DNA from: Sphingomonas sp. BK580
GTDB taxonomy: Bacteria > Pseudomonadota > Alphaproteobacteria > Sphingomonadales > Sphingomonadaceae
Length of the DNA stretch: 64,000 bases
Reading direction: 5' to 3'
NCBI RefSeq assembly: GCF_014194975.1
Contig: NZ_JACIAY010000001.1
Coordinates: forward strand, 62,001-126,000
Both the position numbers and the translations under genes were made by a program. The notes below the pieces were generated by a model. That model was not told the origin of the DNA and did no database searches. It saw only the letters and a list, made by a program, of their open reading frames with translations. Shown here in pieces: positions 52,828-64,000 of this stretch; position 1 is the first letter of the stretch, and every line of letters begins with the position of its first letter.

Positions 52828-53789
52828 AGACCTTCGACTATGCCCGCGCCGGCAGCGTGACCGAGGCGGTGCAGGCGGGCGGCCGTTTCATCGCCGGCGG
52901 CACCAACCTGCTCGACCTGATGAAGCTCCAGGTCGAGACGCCCGAGAAGCTCGTCGACATCAGCCGCCTCGACCTCGCCCAGATCGAGGAGCGCGAGGAC
53001 GGCGGGCTCACCGTCGGCGCGCTGGTGCCAAACAGCGACCTCGCCGCCGACCCGCGCGTGATCGAGAAGTACGAGGTGCTCAGCCGCGCGCTGCTCGCCG
53101 GCGCGAGCGGTCAGCTGCGCAACAAGGCGACCACGGGCGGCAACCTGCTCCAGCGCACGCGCTGCTACTATTTCTACGACACCGCGGCCGGCTGCAACAA
53201 GCGCGAACCCGGCAGCGGCTGCGAGGCGATCGGCGGCTTCAACCGCATCCACGCGATCCTCGGCACCAGCGACCAGTGCATTGCCACCCACCCGGGCGAC
53301 ATGCCAGTGGCGATGCGCGCGCTCGACGCGGTGATCGTCACCCAGCGCGGCGACGGCGACAAGCGCCGCATCCCCATCGCCGACTTCTACCGCCTGCCCG
53401 GCGACACACCGCACATCGAGAATGTGCTCGAGCCGGGCGAGCTGATCACCCATGTCGAGCTGCCCGCCCCGCCGAAGGGCAGGCAGACGTACCGCAAGGT
53501 GCGCGACCGCGCCTCCTACGCCTTCGCGCTCGTCTCGGTCGCCGCGGTGATCGCGGTCGAGGAGGGCAGGATCGAATCCGCCGCGCTCGCTTTCGGCGGC
53601 CTCGCGCACATGCCGTGGCGCGACCCGGCCGTGGAGGCCGCGCTGGTCGGCCAGGCGCCGGGTACCGCCGCCTTCGAGGCAGCCGCCGACGCGCTGCTCG
53701 ACGGCGCCAAGGGCTTCGGCAGCAACGACTTCAAGCTGCCGCTCGCGCGGCGCGTCCTCATCGCCACGCTCCGGGATCTCACGCAATGA
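52824..53789 (+). CDS. Molybdenum hydroxylase FAD-binding subunit
   Basis: A 321-residue FAD subunit. FAD-binding [37 protein letters not shown], then a [10 protein letters not shown] pair of the kind that binds a 4Fe-4S cluster in PaoB-type proteins, and the CO_deh_flav_C domain ([15 protein letters not shown]). Starts inside the previous stop and ends in an ATGA overlap with the molybdopterin subunit, indicating a three-subunit operon. Confidence 0.92.
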   Translation: MKTFDYARAGSVTEAVQAGGRFIAGGTNLLDLMKLQVETPEKLVDISRLDLAQIEEREDGGLTVGALVPNSDLAADPRVIEKYEVLSRALLAGASGQLRNKATTGGNLLQRTRCYYFYDTAAGCNKREPGSGCEAIGGFNRIHAILGTSDQCIATHPGDMPVAMRALDAVIVTQRGDGDKRRIPIADFYRLPGDTPHIENVLEPGELITHVELPAPPKGRQTYRKVRDRASYAFALVSVAAVIAVEEGRIESAALAFGGLAHMPWRDPAVEAALVGQAPGTAAFEAAADALLDGAKGFGSNDFKLPLARRVLIATLRDLTQ

Positions 53790-56029
53790 CGCTGATCGAC
53801 AAGGTCCTGGGCCGCGACGAGCACCGCTCGCTTCGGATGGACAAGCCCCTCCCCGACAGCCTGCTCGACCGCGGCGCGCAGGGCGTGATCGGCCAGCCGA
53901 TCGACCGGGTCGAGGGCCCGCTCAAGGTATCCGGCCGCGCCACCTACGCGGCGGAGTACCCGGCGGAGCGGCTCAGCTACGGGGTGCTGGTGCGCGCCCC
54001 GTTCGGCTCGGGCACGATCACCGACGTCGTCGCCGACGCGGCCAAGGCGCTGCCGGGCGTGATCGACGTGATCACCGATTACCCCAGCTTCATCCGCAAC
54101 CCGCAGCAGGGCGGCGAGAAGAAAGCGCCGACGCAGGGCGTGGAGAAGGTCGACTATCACGGCGAAATCGTCGCGATCGTCGTCGCCGAGACGTTCGAGA
54201 CGGCGCGCGACGCCGCCGCGCGGGTCAAGGTCGCCTATGAGCCGGCGGAAGGCGCCTTCGTCTTCGAGGAGCACCGCGACGAGGCCGATCGCCCCCCACC
54301 CGACCAGATCCCGCCCAAGTCGAGCCAGGGCGACGTCGACGCCGCGATGGCGTCCGCGGCTTATACCGTCGACCAGACCTATACCACGCCGAGCCAGAAC
54401 TCCGCCGCGATGGAGCCGCACGCCTCGATCGCCGAGTGGAAGGACGGCAAGCTGACGCTGCACGGCTCTTATCAGATGGTCGCGTCGGACCAGATGCAGC
54501 TCGCGCAGGCGCTCGGCGTGGCCAACGATCAGGTGCGGATCATCTCGCGCTACGTCGGCGGCGGGTTCGGCTCCAAACTCGGCATCGCGCCCGAGAGCGT
54601 CGCCGCCGCGATCGCGGCCAAGCGGCTCGACCGGCCCGTGAAGGTAGCCATGGCGCGCCAGCAGGTGTTCGACGCCACGGTGCGTCGCTCGAACACCGAG
54701 CAGCGGATCCGCCTCGCCGCCGACCATGACGGCAAGCTCACCGCGATCGCGCACGAGACGCTGGCGAGCAACCTGCCGGGCGAGGACTTCTTCGAGCCTG
54801 CCGGCATCGGCACGCACTTCGCCTATGCCGCGGAGAACCGGCTGACCGACCACAAGCTGGTACGGCTCAATTGGCTGCTCTCCGGCTCGATGCGCGCGCC
54901 GGGCGAGGCGGTCGGCATGCTCGCGCTCGAGGCGGCGATGGACGAGCTGGCCGAGGTGATCGGGATCGACCCGATCGAGCTGCGCCGCCGCAACGAGCCC
55001 GAGCAGGATCCAGAGAAGAAGGTCCCCTTCTCCAGCCGCCAGCTGGTACCGTGCCTCGACCGCGGGGCGGAGGCGTTCGGCTGGTCGGCGCGCAAGAAGA
55101 CCGCGGGCGACCGCCGCGGCGAATGGCTCCACGGCATGGGCGTGGCCGCCGCGGTGCGCTCGAACATGCTGCAGAAGTCGTCCGCCTCGGTCGAGCTGAC
55201 GAAGGACGGTCGCGCGATCGTGTCGACCGACATGACCGACATCGGCACCGGCACCTACACGATCCTGGCGCAGATCGCCGCCGAGACCCTCGGCCTGCCG
55301 CTCGAGCGCGTGATCGTGCATCTCGGCGACGGCGAGGCACCGCCCGCGGCGGGCTCGGGCGGCTCCTGGGGCGCGGGCTCGTCGGGCTCGTCGGTCTATG
55401 TCGCGTGCGAGGCGCTGCGCGAGAAGCTGGCCAAGGCGATGGGCGTCGACGCCGAGGAGCTGACGCTCAAGGACGGCCGCGCCATCGCCGAGAACCGCGC
55501 CGTGGAGATCAGCGAGCTGGTCGGCGACGGCATGAAGGTCGTCGGCACGATCCAGCCCGGGCACCAGGAGAAGCTGGTGCGCCAGGCGAGCTACGGCGCC
55601 CATTTCGCCGAGGTGAAGGTGAACGCGGTCACGGGCGAGGTGCGCGTCGTACGCATGCTCGGCGTGTTCGAGGCGGGGCGCATCCTCAATCGCAAGACCG
55701 CGCGCTCGCAATGCCTCGGCGGCATGACCTTCGGGATCGGCGCCGCGCTGAGCGAGGAGCTGGTCCACGACCGCCGCAACGGCAAGGTGGTGAACCGCGA
55801 CCTCGCCGAGTATCACGTGCCGGTCAACGCCGACATACCGCAGCTGGAGGTCGAGTTCCTCGACGGGCGCGACCACCATGCCAACCCGATCCACGCCAAG
55901 GGCATCGGCGAGCTCGGCATCTCGGGCGCGGGCGCGGCGATCGCCAACGCGATCTACAATGCCACCGGCGTGCGCGTGCGCGACTATCCGATCACGCTCG
56001 ACAAGCTGCTGCCCGGCCTGCCAGACTGA
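53786..56029 (+). CDS. Molybdenum hydroxylase molybdopterin subunit, copy 1
   Basis: A 747-residue catalytic subunit. [17 protein letters not shown] at the N-terminus, molybdopterin-contacting [11 protein letters not shown] near 255, [42 protein letters not shown], and the catalytic Glu in [11 protein letters not shown] near 709. The substrate is probably an aldehyde or N-heterocycle; the sequence does not decide. ATG fixed by overlap with the FAD gene. A second paralogue follows 165 bp downstream. Confidence 0.93.
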   Translation: MTLIDKVLGRDEHRSLRMDKPLPDSLLDRGAQGVIGQPIDRVEGPLKVSGRATYAAEYPAERLSYGVLVRAPFGSGTITDVVADAAKALPGVIDVITDYPSFIRNPQQGGEKKAPTQGVEKVDYHGEIVAIVVAETFETARDAAARVKVAYEPAEGAFVFEEHRDEADRPPPDQIPPKSSQGDVDAAMASAAYTVDQTYTTPSQNSAAMEPHASIAEWKDGKLTLHGSYQMVASDQMQLAQALGVANDQVRIISRYVGGGFGSKLGIAPESVAAAIAAKRLDRPVKVAMARQQVFDATVRRSNTEQRIRLAADHDGKLTAIAHETLASNLPGEDFFEPAGIGTHFAYAAENRLTDHKLVRLNWLLSGSMRAPGEAVGMLALEAAMDELAEVIGIDPIELRRRNEPEQDPEKKVPFSSRQLVPCLDRGAEAFGWSARKKTAGDRRGEWLHGMGVAAAVRSNMLQKSSASVELTKDGRAIVSTDMTDIGTGTYTILAQIAAETLGLPLERVIVHLGDGEAPPAAGSGGSWGAGSSGSSVYVACEALREKLAKAMGVDAEELTLKDGRAIAENRAVEISELVGDGMKVVGTIQPGHQEKLVRQASYGAHFAEVKVNAVTGEVRVVRMLGVFEAGRILNRKTARSQCLGGMTFGIGAALSEELVHDRRNGKVVNRDLAEYHVPVNADIPQLEVEFLDGRDHHANPIHAKGIGELGISGAGAAIANAIYNATGVRVRDYPITLDKLLPGLPD

Positions 56030-56061
56030 AGCTTGATCCGCCTTGTCCCAAGCACGACCGT

Positions 56062-56134
56062 GCTTCTGCGCACGCAGGAGCCCAGAGCCACGATCGCCGC
56101 TCCCGCGACCCTGGGCTCCGGCGTCCGCCGGAGC
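56062..56134. repeat. Family A palindromic element A5
   Basis: 73 bp between the two molybdopterin subunit genes: GCTTCTGCGCACGCAGGAGC (56062-56081), CCCAGAG, spacer, CCCTGGG, GCTCCGGCGTCCGCCGGAGC (56115-56134). The right palindrome differs at paired positions (compensatory changes), so stem pairing is conserved. Confidence 0.9.
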
Positions 56135-56194
56135 ATGCTTCCGCTGCGATGGATCCGGTTCTAAGGATCAGGCAGGACAATTCGGCCAGGCAGG

Positions 56195-58399
56195 ATGATC
56201 GAACAGGCGATCGACACGGCGGAGCGGCCGGGCGGGCTGGCGCGCGCAGTGCAGGGCGTGCTCGGCGTCGCCGTGGCGCGCGTGGAGGGACCGCTCAAGG
56301 TCACCGGCGCCGCCTCCTACGCTTATGAGCGCGCGCCCGAGGGCGTCGTGTACGCTGCGGTCGTCGGCGCGCCCGTCGGTGCCGGCCGGATCGCCCGCAT
56401 CGACGCCGCGGCGGCGCGCACGCTGCCCGGCGTGCTGGCGGTGATCGACGACGACCCGCGGCTCCCCGCGGGCGGGGCCAACTCGCGCGCCATGCCGAGC
56501 CAGGGCACCGACCGCGTGTTCCACTACGGCCAGCCCGTCGCGGTGGTCGTCGCCGAGACGCAGGCGATCGCGCGCGAGGCGGCGGCGCTGGTTCGCGTCG
56601 AGGCGGAGGCGAGCCGGGGCCGCTACGACGCCGCCGACCTGCCGATCGAGCGCCAGCCCAGATCCGCCTTCCTCGCCCCCGTCGACACCGGCGACCTCGA
56701 CGCCGCGCTCCGCGACGCCGAGGTGGTGTTCGACCGCACCTATACGACCCCCGCGCACTTCCCCGCCGCGCTCGAGCCGCACGCCTCGACGATCTGGTGG
56801 GAGGGCGACGTCCTGACCGTCCGATCGAGCAACCAGATCGTCGGCGCCGCGCGAAACACGATCGCCACCGCGCTCGGCATGTCGCCCGACAAGGTGCGCG
56901 TGCTCGCGCCCTATGTCGGCGGCGGCTTCGGCGGCAAGACCGGGGTCGGCCCCGAGGTGATCCTCGCGGCGATCGCCGCCGAGCGGTTGCGCCGACCCGT
57001 CAAGGTGGCGCTGCCGCGGCGCGATACCGCCTATCTGGTCCACCATCGCAGTCCCACCACCCAGCGCGTCCGCATCGCCTGCGACCGCGACGGTCACATC
57101 GCCGCGATCGCGCACGAGAGCGTCGCGCAGCAGAACGACGATGCCGGCTTCGTCGAGCCGGTGCCGTTCGGCACGATCCCGCTCTACGCCGGCGCGGCCC
57201 GGCGGATGACGACCGATCTCGTCCGCGTGAACCTGCCGCCGACCGGCCCGGTGCGTGCGCCGGGCGAGGCGGTGGGCACCTTCGCCACCGAGTGCGCGAT
57301 GGACGAGCTCGCCGAGGAACTCGGGCTCGATCCGATCGAGCTGCGCCGCCGCAACGAGCCGGCCTATGATCCGACGACGTCGCGCCCGTTCTCCACCCGC
57401 CGCCTGCTCGACTGCTATGACGAGGGCGCGCGACGCTTCGGCTGGCCCGCGCGTGTGCCCGATCCCGCCACCACGCTCAACGGCGAGTGGCTGATCGGCA
57501 TCGGCATGGCGACCGCGCTGCGCGGCAACTTCACGGTGGCGGCCGAGGCGGAGGTGCGGCTCGACGCCGGCGGCGCGGCGACCGTCTCCTGCGATATGAC
57601 CGACATCGGCACCGGCACCTACACGATCCTGGCACAGACCGTGGGCGAGATCCTCGGCCTCGCGCCGGCCGCGGTGACGGTCCGGCTCGGCGACACCGAT
57701 CTGCCGCCCACCGCCGGCTCGGGCGGCTCGTTCGGCGCGGGCAGCGCCACCTCCGCCGCGGCGCTCGCATGCGAGGAGGTGCTCGCCGAGCTGGCGCGCC
57801 GAATGAACGCCGCGCCGGAGGAACTGGTGCTGCGCGACGGAGTCGTGAGCGCCGGGTCGCGGTCCGTGCCGCTGACCGACCTCGTCCGCGACGCCCCGAT
57901 CGTCGCGCGGGGGCGCAGCACGCCGGGGCAGCAGGCCAAGCGCACCAGCCAGGCCAGCCACGGCGCGCATTTCGCCGAGGTGGCGGTCAACGCGGTCACC
58001 GGCGAGGTGCGCGTGCGGCGGATGGTGGGCGTGTTCGATGTCGGGCGCGTGCTCAACCGCGCCACCGCGGCCAACCAGCTGGTCGGCGGCATGATCTGGG
58101 GGATCAGCTACGCGCTCGGCGAGGCCGCGGTGATCGACCCGCGCTCGGGCCGCTTCGTCAACCCGGACTTCGGCGAGTATCACGTCGCGGTGAACGCCGA
58201 CGTGCCGCGGATCGAGTGCCACTTCGTCGAGGAGATCGACGACGCCGCCAACCAGACCGGCGCCAAGGCCGTGGGCGAGCTCGGCATCTCGGGCGCGGGG
58301 GCGGCGGTGATCAACGCGATCCACAACGCCACCGGCGTGCGCGTGCGCGACGTCCCCGCGACGCTCGACACGCTGCTCGCCGCGTTGCCGCCGGTGTGA
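56195..58399 (+). CDS. Molybdenum hydroxylase molybdopterin subunit, copy 2
   Basis: A 734-residue paralogue of the preceding catalytic subunit. Conserved VEGPLKVTGAASYAYE, YVGGGFGGKTG near 244, [41 protein letters not shown], and catalytic Glu in [10 protein letters not shown] near 695. It lacks its own 2Fe-2S and FAD subunits, so it may share those of copy 1 and change substrate range (inference). ATG 56195 is the first good start after A5. Confidence 0.92.
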   Translation: MIEQAIDTAERPGGLARAVQGVLGVAVARVEGPLKVTGAASYAYERAPEGVVYAAVVGAPVGAGRIARIDAAAARTLPGVLAVIDDDPRLPAGGANSRAMPSQGTDRVFHYGQPVAVVVAETQAIAREAAALVRVEAEASRGRYDAADLPIERQPRSAFLAPVDTGDLDAALRDAEVVFDRTYTTPAHFPAALEPHASTIWWEGDVLTVRSSNQIVGAARNTIATALGMSPDKVRVLAPYVGGGFGGKTGVGPEVILAAIAAERLRRPVKVALPRRDTAYLVHHRSPTTQRVRIACDRDGHIAAIAHESVAQQNDDAGFVEPVPFGTIPLYAGAARRMTTDLVRVNLPPTGPVRAPGEAVGTFATECAMDELAEELGLDPIELRRRNEPAYDPTTSRPFSTRRLLDCYDEGARRFGWPARVPDPATTLNGEWLIGIGMATALRGNFTVAAEAEVRLDAGGAATVSCDMTDIGTGTYTILAQTVGEILGLAPAAVTVRLGDTDLPPTAGSGGSFGAGSATSAAALACEEVLAELARRMNAAPEELVLRDGVVSAGSRSVPLTDLVRDAPIVARGRSTPGQQAKRTSQASHGAHFAEVAVNAVTGEVRVRRMVGVFDVGRVLNRATAANQLVGGMIWGISYALGEAAVIDPRSGRFVNPDFGEYHVAVNADVPRIECHFVEEIDDAANQTGAKAVGELGISGAGAAVINAIHNATGVRVRDVPATLDTLLAALPPV

Positions 58400-58436
58400 G
58401 CGGACGATTGCGCGCCGACATCCGCCCACTCGCGTC

Positions 58437-58530
58437 GTCATCCCGGCCTCGAGCCGGGATCCATGGTGCCGCGATCGCAACCAGGCGATGCGTGATCGAA
58501 GGCTTGGATGCCGGGTCAAGTCCGGCATGA
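58437..58530. repeat. Family C palindromic element
   Basis: TCATCCCGGCCTCGAGCCGGGATCCATGG type arm (hairpin 58440-58460) and an inverted arm near 58506-58530 (GGATGCCGGGTCAAGTCCGG, ending CATGACGG). This is the CGTCATCCCGGC-type repeat commonly seen between sphingomonad genes; a degenerate relative is at 25399-25480. Confidence 0.8.
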
Positions 58531-58600
58531 CGGTGAGAAACGGTGCGGCGTGGCCAATGTTCGCGGAGGGCACTGGCTTTGCCCGACCGCAAGCCCCCGT

Positions 58601-58673
58601 GTCCCTGCGCACGCAGGAACCCAGGGCCGCGAGCGCCGCACTTGACGCCCTAGGCTCCTGCGTGCGCAGGAGC
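58601..58673. repeat. Family A palindromic element A6
   Basis: 73 bp: GTCCCTGCGCACGCAGGAAC (58601-58620), CCCAGGG, spacer, CCCTAGG, and GCTCCTGCGTGCGCAGGAGC (58654-58673). It ends 27 bp before the XdhC start, and with the family C element fills the 301-bp gap 58400-58700. Confidence 0.92.
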
Positions 58674-58700
58674 ACTTCGCCCGCTAGGATCACCTGACCC

Positions 58701-59610
<910 letters not shown>

Positions 59611-59624
<14 letters not shown>

Positions 59625-60285
59625 GGATACCGTGCTGGTGCTGCTCGCCGCCGGCCGCTCGGAGCGGTTCGGTGACATCGGCAGCAAGCTCGACCAGCCC
59701 TTCCTCGCGCGTCCGCTCGGGTTGCACGTCGCGGTGGCCTTGGAGGATATGCCGTTCCGCCAGCGCGTCGCGGTGGTGGACGGGTGCAAGATCGACTTCG
59801 CGCAGTTCGGCTTCTTCGTCACGCACAACGACGATCCCGAGCGCGACATGGCGTCCTCGGTGCGGATCGGGGTCGACTGCGCGCGGGCGCATGATGCCAA
59901 GGCCGTGCTGATCGCGCTCGCGGACATGCCGCGCGTCACCGCGGCGCATATCTACCGGCTCTTCGACGCGAGCGAGATGGGGGAGCAGGCGGTGGTGGCC
60001 TCGAGCGACGGCCACTCGCCCAAGCCGCCCGCGCTGTTCGGCCGAGCGCGCTTCGACGAGCTGCTCGCGATCGGCGGTGACCAGGGCGCGCGCGACCTGA
60101 TCCAGTCGGGGCGGCACGTCGTCACCAACGGTGCCGAGCTGATCGACGTCGACACGCCGGAGGAGCTCGAGGCGCTGCGCGAGTTGGTCCACGCGCCCGA
60201 GGCGCTGTCGCGGCCCGACTCGCACGTGCTGCGCGGCGGCGACGCCGCGGCGTTGGCGGCGCTGCGTGGCCAGCTGGAGGAGTGA
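59611..60285 (+). CDS. MobA-like (molybdenum cofactor) nucleotidyltransferase
   Basis: A 224-residue NTP-transferase-domain protein. LVLLAAGRSERFGDIGSKLDQPFLARPLGLHV is the nucleotide-binding loop, VLIALADMPRVTAAHI the metal site, and SDGHSPKPPALFGRARF the product side. It probably makes molybdopterin cytosine dinucleotide (MocA role) for the neighbouring hydroxylases. Its start lies inside the XdhC gene. A family B palindrome separates it from the convergent ABC permease gene. Confidence 0.88.
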
Positions 60286-60298
60286 TACCGGGCTGCCA

Positions 60299-60386
60299 GC
60301 CCGGCGCACGCCGGGGTCGGGTTGGGGGACGCGGCTGACACTCACTGACGCCTTCCCCACCTGGACGCCTGCGTTCGCCGGGGTGG
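60299..60386. repeat. Family B palindromic element B5 between convergent genes
   Basis: GCCCGGCGCACGCCGGGGTC (60299-60318), GGGTTGGGGG, spacer, CTTCCCCACCTGG and an inverted arm to about 60386. It occupies the 123-bp gap between convergent genes, where it could also act as a bidirectional terminator. Confidence 0.8.
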
Positions 60387-60408
60387 TCAGCTTAGGAGAT
60401 GGGCCCGA

Positions 60409-61616
60409 TCACTCGTGCCGCAGCGCGTCGATCGGGTTGAGCGCCGCCGCGCGCCGCGCCGGAAAATAGCCGAACACCACCCCGATCACCGCCGAGATCG
60501 CGAAGGCGACCAGGTTGATCCGCGGATCGAACGTCCACGGCACCTGGAGCAGTGGCGTCAGACCGGCGATCACCGCCTGCGCCAGTACCAGCCCGATCAG
60601 GCCGCCGAGGCACGACAGCGCCACCGCCTCGACCAGGAACTGGAGCAGCACCTCGCGCGCCACCGCGCCGATCGCGAGCCGTATGCCGATCTCGCGCGTG
60701 CGCTCGGTCACCGACACCAGCATGATGTTCATGATGCCGATCCCGCCGACCACGAGGCTGATCGCGGCCACCGCGGCGACGATACGGGTCAGCGCGGTGG
60801 TGGTGCCGGTCAGCGTGTCGCTGATCTGCTTGGTGTCGAAGATGTTGAAATCGTCTTCGCGCCCGTCGGTGATGGTGCGGCGCTCGCGCAGCAGCTGGGT
60901 GATCGAGGCCTGGACGGTGCTGGTGGCATAGGCCTGGTCGACCCCGACCAGCATCAGCCGCACGTCGCGGTTGCCGGTGAAGCGGCGCTGCACCGTCTTG
61001 ATCGGCATGATCACGATATCGTCCTGATCCCCGCCGAACCCGGCCTGGCCCTTGGTCGACAGCACGCCGATCACGTCGCAGCTCACGTCGCCGAGCCGGA
61101 AGCGCTCGCCCACCGCCTCGCCGCCGCGGAAGAGGTTCTGCCGCACGGTGTTGCCGATGATGCAGACCGCCTTGCCCGCCTGCTCCTCCTGCGGCGTCCA
61201 CTGCCGACCGCTCACCAGCGGCCAGGGCTGGACCTGGAAATAGGCCGCGGTGGTGCCGTTGATCGTGGTCGACCAGTTGGCGCCCTCGTAGATCGCGGTG
61301 GCGCTCGCCTGCGCCTGCGGCGCCACCGCGGTGACGCCCGCGATCTGCGCGGCGATCGCGGTGACGTCCTCGGGCTTGAAGTCGGGCGGGCGCGGTCCGC
61401 CGCCGCCGCGGCCGAAGCCCTGGCCGGGACGGATCTGGAGGATGTTGGTGCCGAGCGCCGCGATCTGCGACTGCACCGCGGCGGTGGTCGCTTTGCCCAG
61501 CGTGACCATCGTCACCACCGCGCCGACGCCGATGACGATGCCCAGGATCGTGAGGAACGAGCGCAGGATGTGGCGCCGGATCGAGCGCAGCGCGAGCAGG
61601 AAGGTGGTGCCCAGCA

Positions 61617-61617
<1 letters not shown>
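60409..61617 (-). CDS. MacB-type ABC transporter permease
   Basis: A 402-residue permease: TM1 at residues 18-40 ([22 protein letters not shown]), a large periplasmic domain (MacB_PCD type; [15 protein letters not shown]), then three TM helices with [32 protein letters not shown], the FtsX signature. Unlike E. coli MacB it is split from its ATPase. The start overlaps the ATPase stop (TGATG at 61615-61619). It likely exports a peptide, lipid or drug with the MacA-like and NodT-like partners. Confidence 0.93.
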
Positions 61618-62340
<723 letters not shown>

Positions 62341-62351
<11 letters not shown>

Positions 62352-63735
62352 CCGCCGCGCCCCCTCCCCCGCCGCGACGACCACGCCCGCTCGCGCTGGC
62401 GGCGCCGGCCTGGTCCGTGCCTGCCGCGAGCTGGCCCGTGATCACCTCCATGCCCGGTTTGAGCCCGCCCGACAGCACCTCGGTCTGGGTGCCGTCGGTG
62501 TCGCCCGTGGTGACCTGGATCGGCTGGGGCGTGCCGTCCTCGCCCTTGACGTAGACGGTCTGCGACGCACCGCGGCCGACGGTGGCGCTGCGCTCGGCGC
62601 GCGCGCGGCGCGGTGGGCCCGCCAGGATCGTACCGGTGATGCCGCCGCGCCCGCTACCGCCCGCGCTGGGCTTGAAGCGGAAGGCGGCGTTCGGGACGAG
62701 CAGCACGTTGCGCTTGTCCGCGGTGACGATGTCGGCGGTGGCCGTCATGCCGGGGCGCAGCTGGAGCGTCGGGTTCGCCACCGTCAGGTCTGCGGCGTAG
62801 GATACCACCTGCCCGCTCGTGCTCGACGTCGCGCTGGTCGACGAGGAGGAGGAAGCGGTGGCGCTGCTCACCGTCAGGTTCGAGCCGAGGTCGACGCGCG
62901 TGATCGTCGCGGGGAAGCTGCGGCCGGGGAAGGCATCGACCGTGAAGTTGGCTTTCTGCCCGACCTGCACCTCGCCGACGTCGGCCTCGTCGATCGCTAC
63001 CTCCAGCTTCATCTTGGAGAGGTCCTCCGCGATCACGAAGAGCGTCGGCGTGTTGAACGAGGCCGCGACGGTCTGGCCGGGATCGACCTGGCGCGCGAGC
63101 ACCACGCCGTTGACGGGCGAGCGGATGATCGCGCGCGCGCGCTGCGTCTGCGACTGCGACAGCGTCGCGCGCGCGGCCGCCACGTTCGCCTCGGCTACCC
63201 GCAACGCCGCGGTGGCGCGCTGCGCGTCGGCCTGGCCGGTCTGCAGCTCGGTGCGTGACGGGACGCGTCCCTTGGAGAGCTTGAACACCTCGTTGAGCCG
63301 GGCGAGCTGCGCCTGCGACTCCGCCACCGTCGCGCGCGCCTGCGCCACCTGCGCCTCGTTGGCGGCGAGCTGCGCCTGCCCGGCGCGGATCTGGTCCTCG
63401 ATCTGCTCGGGATCGATCAGCGCGAGCGGCTGGCCGGCGGTGACTCGGTCGTTGACGTCGACCACCACCTTGGTGACGAGGCCCGAGAGCTGCGAGCCGA
63501 CCGTCACCTGGTTGGTGGGTGCCAGCTTGCCCGTCGCCGAGACGGTGACGGTGAGGTCGCCGCGCTTCGCAGGGGCACTGGCGTAGCGCACCGGCTCGGT
63601 GCCGCCGAAGACGCAGCGCGACAGCAGCAGCAGCACCACGATCAGGCCGGCGAGCACCAGCACCCACTTGGCCCAGCGCCGCCACGCCGGCTGCGGCTGG
63701 ACGCCCAGGAAGTCGTCGAGCTGTGTCTCGGGCAT
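62341..63735 (-). CDS. MacA-like periplasmic adaptor (HlyD/RND-type membrane fusion protein)
   Basis: A 464-residue adaptor starting MPETQLDDFLG, with one N-terminal membrane anchor (WVLVLAGLIVVLLLLSRCVF). Lipoyl half-motifs VSATGKLAPTNQVTVGSQLSG and IIRSPVNGVVLARQVDPGQ bracket a long coiled coil (about 105-205). A beta-barrel region follows, with a Ser/Thr-rich insertion near 285-305, and the C-terminus is a Gly/Arg-rich tail. It bridges the inner-membrane ABC pair and the outer-membrane factor. Start coupled by TGATG. Confidence 0.93.
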
Positions 63736-64000
63736 CAGGGCTGTCCGTCGCTGGGCGTGGTGGTGGGGGCGGGCTGCACGAGCGTCGGCGCCGATCCGGC
63801 GCGCGGCGGCGCCTCGGGTACGCCGGCGGCGTCCCACCCGCCGCCGAGCGCGCCGAAGAGCTGCACCAGCGCCGTCGCCGCGTCGGCCTGCGCCTGCGCC
63901 GCGCTGTTGCGCGTGCTCAGCAGCGTTGCCTCCTGCTGGCTGAGCGTGGTGAAGTCGGTCAACCCGGAGCGATACTGGCTGCGCGACAGGATCGCGGCGT
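63735..64000 (-). CDS. NodT-type outer-membrane efflux factor, 3' end only
   Basis: The last 87 codons of a frame entering from the right edge. SQYRSGLTDFTTLSQQEATLL, RNSAAQAQADAATALVQLFGALGGGW is the C-terminal pattern of NodT/TolC-family RND outer-membrane lipoproteins, ending in a Pro/Thr-rich tail. Its 5' part is outside the window. The stop overlaps the MacA-like start, making a coupled tripartite exporter operon. Confidence 0.88.
   Translation of the reverse strand, partial: AAILSRSQYRSGLTDFTTLSQQEATLLSTRNSAAQAQADAATALVQLFGALGGGWDAAGVPEAPPRAGSAPTLVQPAPTTTPSDGQP

Noticed and set aside
53516..55894. Long minus-strand frame opposite the first molybdopterin subunit, and similar ones opposite copy 2, cobT and the terminase
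   Set aside because: Low-complexity Arg/Asp/Gly/Val products mirroring codons of real genes.

Overview
The window looks like chromosomal DNA of a high-GC alphaproteobacterium, most likely a Sphingomonas-type sphingomonad. The grounds are the very GC-rich coding bias, a 180-kDa-class NAD-glutamate dehydrogenase, a CobS/CobT pair, the mdh-sucD-sucA-sucB-lpd cluster, NodT/MacA/MacB-type efflux genes, and phage homologues of alphaproteobacterial regulators (GcrA-like, GapR-like). This is inferred from gene content only.

Positions 1 to about 23,850 are the right-hand part of an apparently intact tailed prophage whose left end lies outside the window. It abuts the 3' end of a tRNA-Thr(CGT) gene with a tyrosine integrase (22502-23839) pointing at it, the classic tRNA attachment layout. 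The minus-strand late module, in transcription order, is small terminase, GpA-type large terminase, gpW joiner, lambda-type portal, a fused ClpP-like prohead protease/major capsid protein, DUF2190, a small acidic protein, a head-tail joiner and a DUF6441-like protein. A second minus-strand block (8091-10461) has a Gam-like protein and small regulators. A cargo region (10571-13186) holds a minimal nucleotidyltransferase convergent with a lower-GC KAP-family P-loop NTPase. A CI-like/Cro-like switch sits at 14481-15250. From there a plus-strand early operon with many ATGA/GTGA/TGATG overlaps carries GapR-like, ASCH, GcrA-like and large ParB-like genes before the integrase. Tail, lysis and replicative helicase/primase genes are not visible.

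Positions 23,853 to 64,000 are host core and accessory metabolism: a PAS protein, NAD-GDH, a SulP anion transporter with a structured leader, a CobS-(MntA-like/HepT-like)-CobT cluster, an HxlR regulator with VOC and GST detoxification genes, sdhB, zapE, then TCA-cycle genes mdh, sucD, sucA, sucB and lpd. Next come a GlpQ phosphodiesterase with a small lipoprotein, and a molybdenum hydroxylase cluster (2Fe-2S, FAD and two tandem molybdopterin subunits, XdhC, MobA-like transferase). The right end is a MacA/MacB/NodT-type tripartite exporter running off the edge.

The most unusual structure is in the host part. Two families of REP-like palindromes are scattered between 34 and 60 kb and absent from the prophage: family A, a 73-75 bp pair of inverted 20-bp palindromes, and family B, about 87 bp. 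Two small GIY-YIG nuclease genes interrupt the TCA gene cluster, and each is framed within 4-21 bp by palindromes of a different family (family B around 42813-43109, family A around 48549-48836). This resembles the RAYT transposase/REPIN relationship but with a GIY-YIG nuclease, and is the best candidate here for an undescribed mobile system. One family A element lies inside the open reading frame of the HepT-like toxin gene.
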